Positions 34,792-45,756 of a DNA stretch of 55,250 bases are shown piece after piece. Positions within the stretch are counted from its first letter, which is position 1. The number at the start of each line of letters is the position of its first letter. The notes below the pieces were generated by a model that was given only the letters and a program-made list of their open reading frames with translations, had not been told where the DNA came from and searched no databases. The stretch comes from Macrocybe gigantea (Eukaryota; Basidiomycota; Agaricomycetes; Agaricales; Callistosporiaceae): positions 1 to 55,250 of the forward strand of contig SJRY01000242.1 of NCBI GenBank assembly GCA_011319805.1, in the 5' to 3' direction. A program made the translations under genes and the position numbers.

Positions 34792-35198
34792 TCATTGGAT
34801 GGCTTTTTGGTCGATAAAGGACTTTAACTATGGATCGGTCTGTCTTTTGTTGAATCTCTCACTCTCTTGATTATTCTGTCGTATATAATTCTTATGAGTC
34901 TGGTCGCATATGTGACATAGTGCGTTTTGTTCATCAACTTTTTCGACGATAGACACGCTTATCCTGTCTTAAAGAAAGTTTAACGGTCTATGCAAAAAGC
35001 TGACGCATGAACCGCGCGGGTATGAAGAAATAGGGGAGAAGTTCTTTCTTCCTTCTTTTAACCTCCCAACCCAGACGTGAAAGCATCACCCAGGCTTCAC
35101 ACTACTTCCAGAGTCGACACTTTTAGGTCAAAGCCAACGTTTCACGGAACACAGACGCCAAAATAAGCTGTCCGCAAACCTCCACATCCAATCTCCCC
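34792..35198. other. Spacer between tandem plus-strand genes
   Basis: 3' flank of the lectin gene and upstream region of the SET gene. Pyrimidine-rich stretches occur around 35040-35070; I see no TATA box near 35199. Confidence 0.45.
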
Positions 35199-36448
35199 AT
35201 GAGCTCCGAGCCCCTATTCTGCTTGAAGAAAACATCCTATGGTGGCCGCGGTTTGTTCGCACTCAAACCAATATCAAAAGGTACCATCCTTTTGACGTGC
35301 AACGCTCCTTACGCACACGTCATCCAAGGCGAGCATCGCGAAAAGGTCTGTTCGCACTGTTTTGCCTACGACCCTGAGTGGAAGACTTGGGACGTGCGAC
35401 TCGACAGTGGTGCTTGCGCCACGGAGACCGCTGGAGTAGAACCAGCCGGATTTTTCTTCTGCACGGAGAGCTGCAAGGACGCGTGGAACGAAACACGCAA
35501 TGTAGACGGGTTGCTGGTCAAAGTGGACGACGCGATCGAAAAGTATTCCAAGATATGGGAGAACCGAAAGGCGGTTTTGTGCCTTGCTTTCCTATCGGCG
35601 AAGACATGGTTCAGCCTGAGGAAATCACGGCCGAGCATCTGGACAAGGCGTGGAAGGCGGCTGAAGAAGCCTTTGAGAACCCCGCATCGTGCGTACCGTT
35701 CTTGGACGACTCAGAGATCGACGCGGCTCGATACGTCGGATCCGCTATCGTCAGACGGTACCTCGAAGACCGTGGTGCACTGAAGGCCTCTCAATGCTGA
35801 TGGAGGCCGCCTGGCAGAGCGAGAGTTCGCTTCTTACCTGGGCTGCAGTCCTTCAGCTCCAAACCCACGAGATCGAACTCATCAGGGAGTCCCCAGGCGC
35901 GTTGGATTCTCATACACACATATACGGCTTCCTTCGTAAAGCCATTATCGCCATGGTGCCTGTCCTCGAGCCTTACGTCAGGACGCCTGAGACGGTGCGA
36001 GCCCTTCTCGCCCGCACCGAAAACAATACCTTCAGTCTTCAGACCAAAGAAGACAATCAAATGTTTGGATGGGCGTTATACCTCTCTGCATCCTATTTCA
36101 ATCACGGTCAGTACTTCATGCCACGATCATCTCCACATACCCCTCTGAAAGTTCTCTACGCCGGACGACTCTCACGCCACGTTGTCTCTGACAGATTGCT
36201 CTCCAAATGTCAAGTACACTCGCCTCAACTCGTCGTTCCGGCTCCACGCGGTTCGAGACGTGGACGCGGGAGAAGAACTGCGCGTGTCCTACGTCTGCAC
36301 AAAGTGCAGCGTTTCGGCCAGAAGGTCGAAGCTTCTGAGCCACTGGCACTTTGAATGCATGTGCGAGCGCTGCAAGGAAGAGCTCGCAATGCCTTACGAG
36401 ATGCCTGACACTTGTCAGAGCAAGGAGACGGCGGTCATGGACTGGTAG
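35199..36448 (+). CDS. SET-domain protein, SMYD/Set5-like lysine methyltransferase
   Basis: A probable protein lysine methyltransferase using S-adenosylmethionine. The N-terminus GGRGLFALKPISKGT starts the split SET domain. A zinc-binding, MYND-like insert follows (VCSHCFAYDPEW to GFFFCTESCKDAW). After helical sequence (EEITAEHLDKAWKAAEEAF, AAVLQLQTHEIELI) the SET core has NHDCSPNV, split by an intron (from 36109), and AGEELRVSYV. A cysteine-rich post-SET end (CTKC, CMCERC) follows, with stop at 36448. Two single-base losses are implied, at about 35567 (G run) and 35795; after correction the frame joins smoothly. Whether the target is a histone is unknown. Confidence 0.8.
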
Positions 36449-37055
36449 ACGGCAGGACGGAGGCTCCCGCTGCTCCTGCTCTCCTCGTCCATCGGTTTGG
36501 GACTGGAGGATAGTAGAGGGGCTTAGACAGCTACTGATCTGATGATGGTTCGAGTGCTACTTACTCCTGTTGCCCAGTCGGCGAAAGGCGAGAACGTTAA
36601 AGATGCGTGTCAATGACACATCAGTTCTCTCAAATGGGAATGAATCGCCAAACATGGAGTGAAACTTGCATGACAATCATAATGGTAGTACAGAAATGTA
36701 TGTCGATGAATACTAGTACACGAAAAGAGATGGACACCAAGAAAGTAAAGGGAAGATGCGAACCACGAAACGCAGCAAATGGAGAAAAAGCTATGGAGGA
36801 GAGAAGATCATTAATAAAGAGCTGAAGTTGATGACACAAGGTGGGACACGGATAGGATGCCAAGATATGGTAAAAAGAAGTTGGAAAGAGAACGAGAACT
36901 GCAAATCACCACATGTTTGCCACAGGACAGATAGACAGAAATGAAGATATGAGAGCGGGGATGAGGGGGGGGGAAGTGTCAGACGCAATAGCATGGGTTC
37001 GCACAGCGAGGAACGTAAGTACCCGCCGAGGGAGGCGAACGCAGGACACAAAAGC
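36449..37055. other. Convergent 3' flanks, A-rich
   Basis: Purine-rich on the plus strand with a G run near 36965. Open frames here are composition artefacts of the A/G bias. Confidence 0.5.
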
Positions 37056-39408
37056 TCAATGCCACGCCGCGTCCGCCCACCATCGTTTCTCCGCGCCCTT
37101 GACGCCCCACTCCACGACGCTGTCCGTCGACGCACGTACACATGATGGCCCGCCGGATCAAAGCACGTCCCCGCAAGGTCCAGCTCATCCACATATGTGA
37201 TCTCCGGCTGCGCGCCGCTCCGCATGCGGCTCACGCCCACGCCAGGCTGCTGCCCGTGCTGAAACCACCCGGGGGCGAGCCGGCCCGTCCTGCGGTGCTG
37301 CTCAGCCCGGGCGAGCTCATCGAGTGCAGGAACGTGGACGGGCTGGGCGAGGAAGACCGTGAGGGCGTGTGCGAGGAGGACGTGCAGTCCGACTCGAGCT
37401 CGTCCACGTCCATGTCGTCCTCCCGTCCTTGGCGCCTGCCACGACCGCGGCCGCCGCTCGCGCTGCCCACACCAAGACCGGAGACTGAGCCAGATCCCGA
37501 GCCGGCGCCAGCGCCTGGTGTGGCCTGCTGCCACGGGTTCATTGTAATGTCAGGGCTGTACTCGTAGTCCGCATGCGTCGAGCCCGTGTTGGGATCCGCT
37601 TCGTCGCCTTCTCCTTCGTGGTCGGCTGCGTCTCCCGTTCGTCCTCCTCGGACTGCCGCCGCGTCCTGAAACCGTGACTACCGAGCAGATTCTGCACCTC
37701 GGTCTCAATCTCGCGGTCGCCCATACGGGGGATGACGAGCAAATCGTTGTACGTGTCCTCCGCAGAGTCGCCGTTGTTGCTCCCTGGTCCGTTCATCCGC
37801 AGCGCGCGCCACGTCGAGTCAGATATCGTGCTCGGCGGCGAATAGGATGTCGGGATTCGGAACGAGTCGCCTAGCGTTTGGACGATGTGGAAGCGGCTCG
37901 AGTGTCCGGTCCGCTGCGAGCCTGGGCGGATAAAGTATCGAGGTGGTGAGGTGGAGCTGAATCGGGAAGGGGAGAAGATGTGTCGATGCGTGGGAGACGG
38001 TGGTCGGAGTTGTTGGGATGTCGAAGAGCGGGGTTGTAGCGGCTGCGGATCAACCGGCGTGCGACCTCGGAGGACAGGAACGCGCACAATTTCTTCCGTC
38101 TCAAATGTGTTCGCGTCAACGACGTGAAGTAGAGACGTATGCTGCGTTGCGTTTTAAAAACGAGGGCCGGATAGATATCAAAGTATTCCTCACCTCGGTG
38201 AACATCATCAATTCCTTCCCCGACCCGCCAAATTTGACGCTCCTTACGCTCCACCCTGGTGCTTTCGATCGCCCTCTAGTCCAATCGCCCGGGTCGTCTG
38301 AAAGCCAGCCACTTCCACCGCCAAACCCATTGCTCCTTGGAGCCCTGCTCTTATCTGTGTGAAATACCTTCAGCGGCTTCGTGCTCCTCACATCCCAGAC
38401 TACCGTAGTACCCTCCTGCGACGCGACTGCGAATTTTGAGCCATCAGAAGAGAAAGCTGTTGAGAATGATGCGGCTAGCGAAGATGATGGGGAAATGGAA
38501 GGTGAATAGTCAGGAGAGGGGAGCGTGAGGGTCGCTAGCGGCGTGAAGGAGATGCGTCCACCACCTGTTATGCGGTGAAGGTAAACTTTTGAAGAATCGC
38601 CGACGGAAAGTAGTGTCCTGCCGTCCGGCGATATTGAAGCTATGGACGTCAGGGGTGAGACGTGTGATGATGCGCCGAGGAATGCATTTCCACGCACAAT
38701 GATTCACAGCCACGTCAAGCCGTAGCTTCCCGACCTCCTCGAGACCGCGCTTGGCGTGGGCCCGGGTACGAAGCGGGACGTTGTAAAATTTGACTGTGCA
38801 GTCGTTGTTGCTGATAGCAATTCTGGGCTCGGCGCTGCTCTCGTTCGAGCGCGTCAGGCTGAGTGACGTGAGCAGGACCGAATTGTTGATAGAGCCTTGC
38901 AGCTGCACCTCTTGCTGCCAGACGGGGTTGCTGCGCCTGTGGCGCGACGAAGAGGGCGCGTGGTAAGACAAGTGAATCTCGGCGTCCTGTCCGCCCGCTG
39001 CCAGCAGCGTGTCGTTCGTTCCGGGGACGCTAAGAGACGTGAGAGTGTTCGGCGTGAAACTGAGCTCAGCGATGGTGCGAGGGGGCTTAGCGGAACAAAA
39101 AGGCAAGGCCAAAGGTCGGCGGATGCGCCGGTCAATCAGAGACAAGGGCTAGGACGTTGCGATTTTGACTCACCGATTCTGGCGAGTTGAGGTTGTGCTC
39201 AATGATGGATTGGCCTTGAACATAATTCACGACGCCTCGTTCCTTGGGACAAATGATTAGATCTCGCAGTTGCCTTGCACATCGCAACGTCAGTCCAGTC
39301 TCTCCGGCGTCCGAACAGCGGATGGACTTACACATGACCTATCGTGACCCTCGCGGGCACTATCGAGGTAGGCGCAGAAGATATGAGCAAAGATGGATCC
39401 CTGGCCAT
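37056..39408 (-). CDS. WD40-repeat protein with DUF2415
   Basis: A fungal WD40 beta-propeller protein of the DUF2415 type; members are conserved but poorly characterised. The start at 39408 gives MARDPSLLISSAPTS, then through introns QLRDLIICPKERGVVNYVQG, PPRTIAELSFTPNTLTSL and LLAAGGQDAEIHLSY. Further blades show RIAISNNDCTVKFYNV, SPDGRTLLSVGDSSKVYLH, GSKFAVASQEGTTVVWDVR and SVRSVKFGGSGKELMMFTE. A long Ser/Pro/Gly-rich insertion follows. The C-terminus is a last blade, TYVDELDLAGTCFDPAGHHVYV, continuing as STDSVVEWGVKGAEKRWW to the stop at 37056 after one base is added at about 37132. The gene is transcribed divergently from Atm1. Confidence 0.78.
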
Positions 39409-40280
39409 CGTTTGCGCGACAACCGAGCGCTAGAGGAACGAGGAGGATGCTGTCGAGAGGATGAGTCGAACGTGATGAAATGGAGTGAGAGCGGGTTACT
39501 CGACAGGGGCTACCGTCACGTGATTGTCCACGACGGAATCGCACTGCCCTTGCAACCGTGAAGGTGAGCGGCCTACTCACAGCTTTGACGCCCAAATTTG
39601 CAGCTTAATATGCGCGGTTTGACGATGTCCGATGTGCGCTTATCTGTGACGCCGTGAAGAAAAGTCCGAGCGATGTACGGAAACACGGTGCACTCCGGGG
39701 ACACCTGATCATGGGACGGCTACGGAGCTTCGAAAAAACCATGTCTCTCCGCAGTTCTAGGAAACATCAGCCCGCGTGGCAACTTCCGTAGTGTGATGAT
39801 CGTATTCGCTCAGATGCTGCTTCTGAGCTGCCCTTTTCGAAACTCATATGACCAGTTAGATACATGTATCTCGTGCCGAACATCGTCGTTAGGTTTATTT
39901 CCACGTCACTGATGACTTGACGGGAATGGCTCGAGCACGCAATACGCGTTCCCTAGAATTTATGCTCCATCAGATGGGTCGTGTTCTCTCGTTGCCTTTA
40001 GCCCCGGGAATGGGTCCCGCTAGACACACATTTCCATTGTATAAAGGGGCATGCGTCCTGGCTGAAATTGGAAGTAGTCACGTTGGGGTGAGATATATTC
40101 TTATCAGATAAGATAGCTGACCGATCGCGTCGTGTGTTGTCATCCTGCCGCCATTTATGGCGACTCCGTCGGTCCCAACAGCCTCCGCCATTCCGCTTCC
40201 CTCCCTCTATTCTTCCTTCTTCTATCTTGCAGATTTAGCTCGGAAAAGGCACAGCTTGAGGCTCTGCTGCTTCTTTGCCA
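39409..40280. other. Divergent promoter region between WD40 gene and atm1
   Basis: Head-to-head spacer of about 870 bases serving both genes. I see no separate gene and no strong TATA box. Confidence 0.5.
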
Positions 40281-43065
40281 ATGCTCGGCCTCCTCAGGTG
40301 CACAGCAAGAGCACCAAGCACCGCAACCCGGATCTTCACACCCTCTGCTCCGCCTCCGTTCTTACCCACCTTTGTGTCATGTATCCGTCGAGAACTCCAC
40401 CATAGTACTTTCACAAGATTAAAGCCCCGATCACTTTTATCTCCAAACGAACCATGTACCACTCTCGGACGCGCACTTGCACCCTCGACCCGGAGTTTCC
40501 GACATCTCGCCTCGCGACCCGAAGTGCCGACGGGCACGCCGCCACCGGTGCAAACAAGGCTACCTCCTGAACCGCAGAGACCACCGACAAAGGAAACGCA
40601 AGAGGATCGCCATCCGACGGCGAAAGAACAGCGCAGGAACGATTGGTATATCATCAAGCGCCTGCTGAGGAACGTCTGGCCGAAGGACGACTGGAAGACG
40701 CGTGGGACGGTGCTGCTCGGTTTCGCGTTGCTTGTTTTTGGAAAGGTGCATCGCTTTTGCAACGGTGTTTTACGGTCGTTGACTGTGTACAGCTCCTGAA
40801 CGTCCAAGTCCCACTTATATTCAAAAACGTCATCGACTCGCTCAACGTGCCCATTACGGAGCACACGACCGTATGGATTCTGGCCGGGAGCCTGATAGTC
40901 GCGTGTTTGTATTCTCATTCTACCGATTTCATGTCACCAGACTCGTCGAAACTCAAGGTTCATTCTGATTCCTGCAGACGGAGCCGCGCGCATCGGCGCG
41001 ACGCTTTGCGGGGAACTGCTCAACGCCATATTCGCGAACATCAGTCAGCGCGCGATCCGCAAGGTCGCGAGGGAGACCTTTGAACACTTGTTGAACCTCG
41101 AGCTGCGCTTTCATCTGAGCAGGCAGACGGGTGGACTCACGCGCGCCATAGACCGGGGCACGAAGTTCGTTTCTTCTCCTCATGCCTCCACACATTCCGA
41201 TGAAAGCTGATGCGATTGACGTGCATATTAACCTCCCGCGGCCGGTCCCTGTAGAGGCATCAGCTTCCTCCTCCAAGCGATCATCTTCCGTATTGCTCCT
41301 ACAGCGCTAGAGATCTCGTTGGTTTGCGGAATTTTGGTAATTTCTTCTGCATCCTCGCTGGTGCATTCGCTGAGAAGTTTTCTTTTTGCTTTTTTAGACC
41401 TACAAATTTGGCTGGGATTTTGCCGCCGTCACAGCGATCACATTGGCTTTGTATACATGGTTCACGGTTCGTACGACGTCGTGGAGGTGAGTTCGAACAG
41501 TCTGCCTACCTACCGGACTTGTGCGTCTAAACTGACCATCAGAACGCGGTTCCGTCGAGACGCGAATAAGGCGGACAACAAGGCAGCCACAGTGGCAGTC
41601 GACTCGCTCATCAATTTCGAAGCCGTCAAGGTACGTCCCCAACTCTTTGTGGAATAAGCAGAAGAATTATCATTTCCTTCCAATATCTAGAATTTTAACA
41701 ACGAGAAGTACGAAATCGCACAATATGACAAGTACCTAGCCGAGTACGAAAAGTCGTCCATCAAGATCACCACCTCGTTATCTTTCTTGAACTCGGGCCA
41801 GAACGTCATATTCTCTAGCGCGCTGACAATGGCCATGCTCTTGGCCGCACAGGGCGTCGTCAATGGTTCGTGATTAAAGTCGGTTCAGGGTTATGCTCCG
41901 CCTGAACGTCCTTCGTGGTTTAGGAACCATGACGGTCGGAGATCTCGTCATGGTAAACCAGTTGATATTCCAGCTCTCGCTGCCCCTGAACTTCCTGGGA
42001 ACAATCTACCGCGAGATGCGCCAAAACTTGCTTGACATGGAGATCCTCATGAAGCTCGTCGAAGAAAACCACCCGCCCAAAGTCTGTTCTCCACACATCT
42101 GGTTCTACTGACCACGCACTCACACGAGAAAAAAAAATCTCACCAGGATCAACCCAACGCGCAGCCACTTCATCTCAAGGGCGGTTCGATCCGCTTCGAA
42201 AACGTCACTTTTGGGTACCACCCTGACCGTCCCATCTTCCGGAACCTTTCTTTCACCGTCCCTGCTGGAAAAAAGGTGGCCATCGTCGGGCCCTCCGGGT
42301 GCGGCAAGTCGACCGTCTTCAGGCTGCTCTACCGCTTCTACGACCCGGCCTCGGGGCGCATCTTCATCGATGACCAGAACATTCACGAGCTCAAGATGGA
42401 GAGCCTGCGGCGGAACATCGGCGTTGTCCCGCAGGACACGCCGTTGTTCCATTCGGACGTGTTGCATAATATACGCTATGGCAGGTTGACTGCGAGCGAC
42501 GAGGAAGTCATGGAGGCTGCCAAAAAGGCGAACGTGCATGAGACGGTTATGAAGTTACCGGACGGGTACAAGACACAGGTGGGTGAACGCGGACTGATGA
42601 TCAGCGGTGGTGAGAAGCAGAGACTGGCCGTGGCGAGGGTGCTGCTCAAGGATCCGCCGATACTGTTCTTCGATGAAGCGGTGAGTCCCTCCTTGCCTGC
42701 TGCGATGCTGGACGATTATTTTAACTCTCGTTGCAGACGTCGGCTCTGGACGCTCACACGGAATCGGAACTGATGAAAAATATCAACTCCACGCTTCTGG
42801 ATAAAGCGAGGACGAGTATATTTATCGCTCATCGGCTGAGGACGGTAGTCGAAGCGGGTGAGCTCCTCTCCTTCGTTCCCGTCATCCACCGCGACGCTCA
42901 CACCCCGGCTTAGACCTCATCATCGTGATGAAAGACGGCCAAGTCGTCGAGCAAGGGACGCACGAGGAGCTCTTGCAGAAGGGCGGACTCTATCACAGCA
43001 TGTGGCAGCAGCAGGCGTCGCTAGACGGGCTGAAAGACGAGCAGGCTGATGATTTGACCAATTAG
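40281..43065 (+). CDS. atm1: Mitochondrial ABC exporter Atm1 (ABCB7 type)
   Basis: A half-size ABC transporter of the mitochondrial inner membrane. Atm1 exports a glutathione-linked sulphur species needed for cytosolic Fe-S protein assembly. The N-terminus is arginine-, serine- and threonine-rich, as for a mitochondrial targeting peptide. The membrane domain reads [73 protein letters not shown] and [20 protein letters not shown]. The ATPase domain has Walker [10 protein letters not shown], the Q-loop in VPQDTPLF, signature ISGGEKQR, Walker B ILFFDEATSALD (split by an intron at 42681) and H-loop IAHRL. Stop at 43065. Nearly all exons join cleanly. The one uncertain junction is at about 40979, where one extra base would fit the family. 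The most confidently identified gene here. Confidence 0.92.
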
Positions 43066-43794
43066 ACATTATAGTACACTCAACACGCATCTACTGAGCT
43101 GCACTTTGTTTGAGTATGTCCTAGATATATATGCATAAAAGACGGACGAATCAGAGGGACGTCGACTTTCATATGCCTGCTGTTGACGTTCCCAAACAAC
43201 ATCGATTCAGCAATTCAATACATGCCATCACGAGCATGCACGTCGGCCAGACCCACCAGGGTTTTTGAGTTCGTTCGCCACCCGACGTCGGGGAGAAGGC
43301 AGTGGACGACTGGATGTACTGATGGCCGAACAGTGCGTGTCTGAAGGGAGGATGATAACGAAATACAAGTCCGCGTCGATAGGCGAGGTGTGTGCCCTAG
43401 TGGCCAGGGCGTGCTCAGTTATCACCAAAATCCCTGGTACAATGAAAACGTGGGCTTAAGCTTCGCAAAGAAATGCATGTCCGACCTTTGCAGCGATACG
43501 TCTGATCCAGCACCTTTCACTCGCTCAGCTGTATGCAAGCGCCGCACCGCTATCCACATTGCCTTGACATAGCCTGTTTGCCATTCCCATTGGGTGGTTG
43601 TGCCTTTTTCCGATAACGCATTGTATACCTCGAGTAGAGTCATAAATGCCACCAGGTCCGCAGGAACCGTTCCCATAGGCAACGCTGGAAGGGAAATTGG
43701 ATAGGACCGAGGACTGATTTGGGAGAGGGTCATTCGTGGTCCGTGTCTAAATGCATTCGACACAACCAACATCAGGCGCCGATTGTCAAAACTC
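43066..43794. other. Spacer between atm1 and the HNH gene
   Basis: Convergent 3' flanks. A 171-codon minus-strand frame (43422-43937) overlaps the end of the HNH gene in another frame and resembles nothing I know. Confidence 0.45.
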
Positions 43795-45164
43795 CTATTT
43801 CCGTTCCGGGCATCGGAGCACGAAATCCAAGAGTTCCGCTGATGTTCCATCCTCTGACAAGAACGCAGTATCTTCCAGCTCGGCCTGCATTCTGTCAATG
43901 TAGAATCCTGCTCCAGACGAATTAGCCACCTTTGCACACGTGGCGTGGAGCGCCAGATATTGAGGCGAAGGAGGCGGAAGATCGGCGTTTGACGAGGCCA
44001 TATTCACAGTTTTCCGGAAATATGGAAATAGGAAGGCACCGTAGCTCGACTTGACCTTGTATGTATTTGGCTGGTCCTGCAGTTCATCAGCAAGAGCAAG
44101 AGGATCTAGTTGGTTGATTCACAGTTGGCTCGAACCAGAGCCTCAAGTCATCAAAGAGCTGATGAGCAGTTAGTTCCAGCGTCAAAAGATTTTCTAGACG
44201 ATGGATATTTCGGCCATTGAGCTCGATCGAAATAGACTCGTATCCGAGCCGTTTGAGAATATCCCATGTAGGTGCTGAGCTCTGACGTTCGTTCAGTGTA
44301 ATGGTAGGTCTAATAATCGTTGATCTGATGAGGGCTGAACTCATACCTTGGCGATACTATCCTCCTGAGAGATGCTCATATTCATGGTTTCGGGCATAAT
44401 ATGGGTGGCCTCTGTATAGGCCAAGCCAGAGTTACCAAGCAAATCCTTTGCTTCCTTTACCGGACGACTCTCCATCCACGTCATATCATAGTCTCCTGTT
44501 ATAAGGCAACGAAAACCGTCGCGAAGAAGGGCCTTGAGAAATGGTGTGAGTGAGGATGCAGCGCTGGACATCGCCCAGTGAGGGTACATGCTCACATTTT
44601 GTCTCGCCTTTCGGGGTGAACAGGAAATATCCGTTGATGACTTCGCAGTGCCGCAAGACGATCGCGATAGGCTTGATGAAAGCAATGACAAGCGTCCTCT
44701 GGAATGTTTGACTGTGGGTCTTCGGTAACACAGCATTCCGAAGTAATATGTTGACGATACTTACGAGGACGAATGAGATGATCAAGGTACAATTTTCCCT
44801 GTTCTTCCAAACCAGCTTCGTCTTTACAAGCATCGACATCTTGAGCTACAGCTTCACGGGCTCTATCCGAGGGACTGTCAAGTATAAGATAACCTAATAT
44901 TCTCGCGTACGTCATTCGAGTGTCGTTGGACTGGGCTTTGGCAGATTCCTCAAGATGTAGGATCTTCTGATACGCTCTGCAGATAAGGTCCGAGTCCTGA
45001 AATCTCTCGGGAAGCTCTTGAGGTAACGCAATTGCGGTGTTGTTCATTGGTCGAGTTTCTCGCAGACGAACATGCCTTGGGTGTCTTGACTTCGATATGT
45101 TCCAAAGGTCAGGACATGTTTTTATTTGGCCCTGGCAAACAACCTTCAACGTAGACATCAGCAA
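43795..45164 (-). CDS. HNH-nuclease-domain protein of the expanded fungal family
   Basis: A spliced gene with the architecture of the HNH-domain proteins expanded in Agaricomycetes. The N-terminal helical part carries CRAYQKILHLEES, DTRMTYARILGYLI and EAGLEEQGKLYLDHLI. The nuclease core has ALLRDGFRCLITGDYD, AYTEATHIMPE (first metal-site His), GRNIHRLENLLTLE (Asn) and LTAHQLFDDL (second His), then TYKV and a C-terminal tail ending LRCPERK at 43795. The start is 45164 or, less likely, 45047. Introns lie near 44765 and in the 44345-44080 region. Domain function would be metal-dependent DNA cleavage, but many fungal members may be regulatory or inactive. A broken copy lies at 32112-32550. Confidence 0.7.
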
Positions 45165-45169
45165 AATGT

Positions 45170-45575
45170 CCTGTAAAATACATTAGAATACATTGCAATA
45201 CATTGTCACCATTGTCCACATTGTATCCAATTTTATTAGGCTAGTATACATTGCCTCACAAGGCAACAATTACTAGGCAATTTTGTATTAACATTGTATA
45301 GTAAACTTAAGATAGTAGACCTTGCAAGGATACTAGCAAAATTGTAAGACCATACAAGATTATCCCTACCATACAATGTTATCCAATTTTAGCTTGACCA
45401 TACAAGATTATCTCTACCATACAATGTTATCCATTTTTAGCTCAACCATACAATGTTATCCATTTTTATCCCTACCATACAATGTTATCCATTTTTAGCT
45501 CTACTATACAATGTATCCAATTTTATTTCTACCATACAAGATTGTTACAACTCTACATTGCAATACATTTCAATG
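45170..45575. repeat. AT-rich minisatellite
   Basis: Repeats built on ACCATACAATGTTATCC followed by A/T-rich sequence recur every 25-35 bases between about 45360 and 45540. The flanks carry TACATTGCAATACATT-type words at both ends (about 45190 and 45552). The block is far richer in A+T than its surroundings and separates the HNH gene from the DUF6698 gene. Confidence 0.75.
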
Positions 45576-45756
45576 GAAGAAAGCCTGGATTATGGGCTTT
45601 TTTTTTTATGCTGGCATTAGATTTCTTACAATCCCACATTGATCAGTACAAATGTATCATTGTCAATATTATATACATGCAATAAAAAAGGAAAGACAGC
45701 AAAGGAGCACATCAAGCATGGAGGAAGGGAGGGAGAGAATACAGACAAAGCCACCA

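Noticed and set aside
43422..43937. 171-codon minus-strand frame overlapping the HNH gene end
   Set aside because: The overlapping part is another frame of the HNH C-terminal exon; the remainder has no resemblance to any family.
45360..45540. Regularly spaced repeats that might suggest a CRISPR array
   Set aside because: The repeats are degenerate, AT-rich and contiguous without unique spacers, and the genome is eukaryotic; this is a minisatellite.
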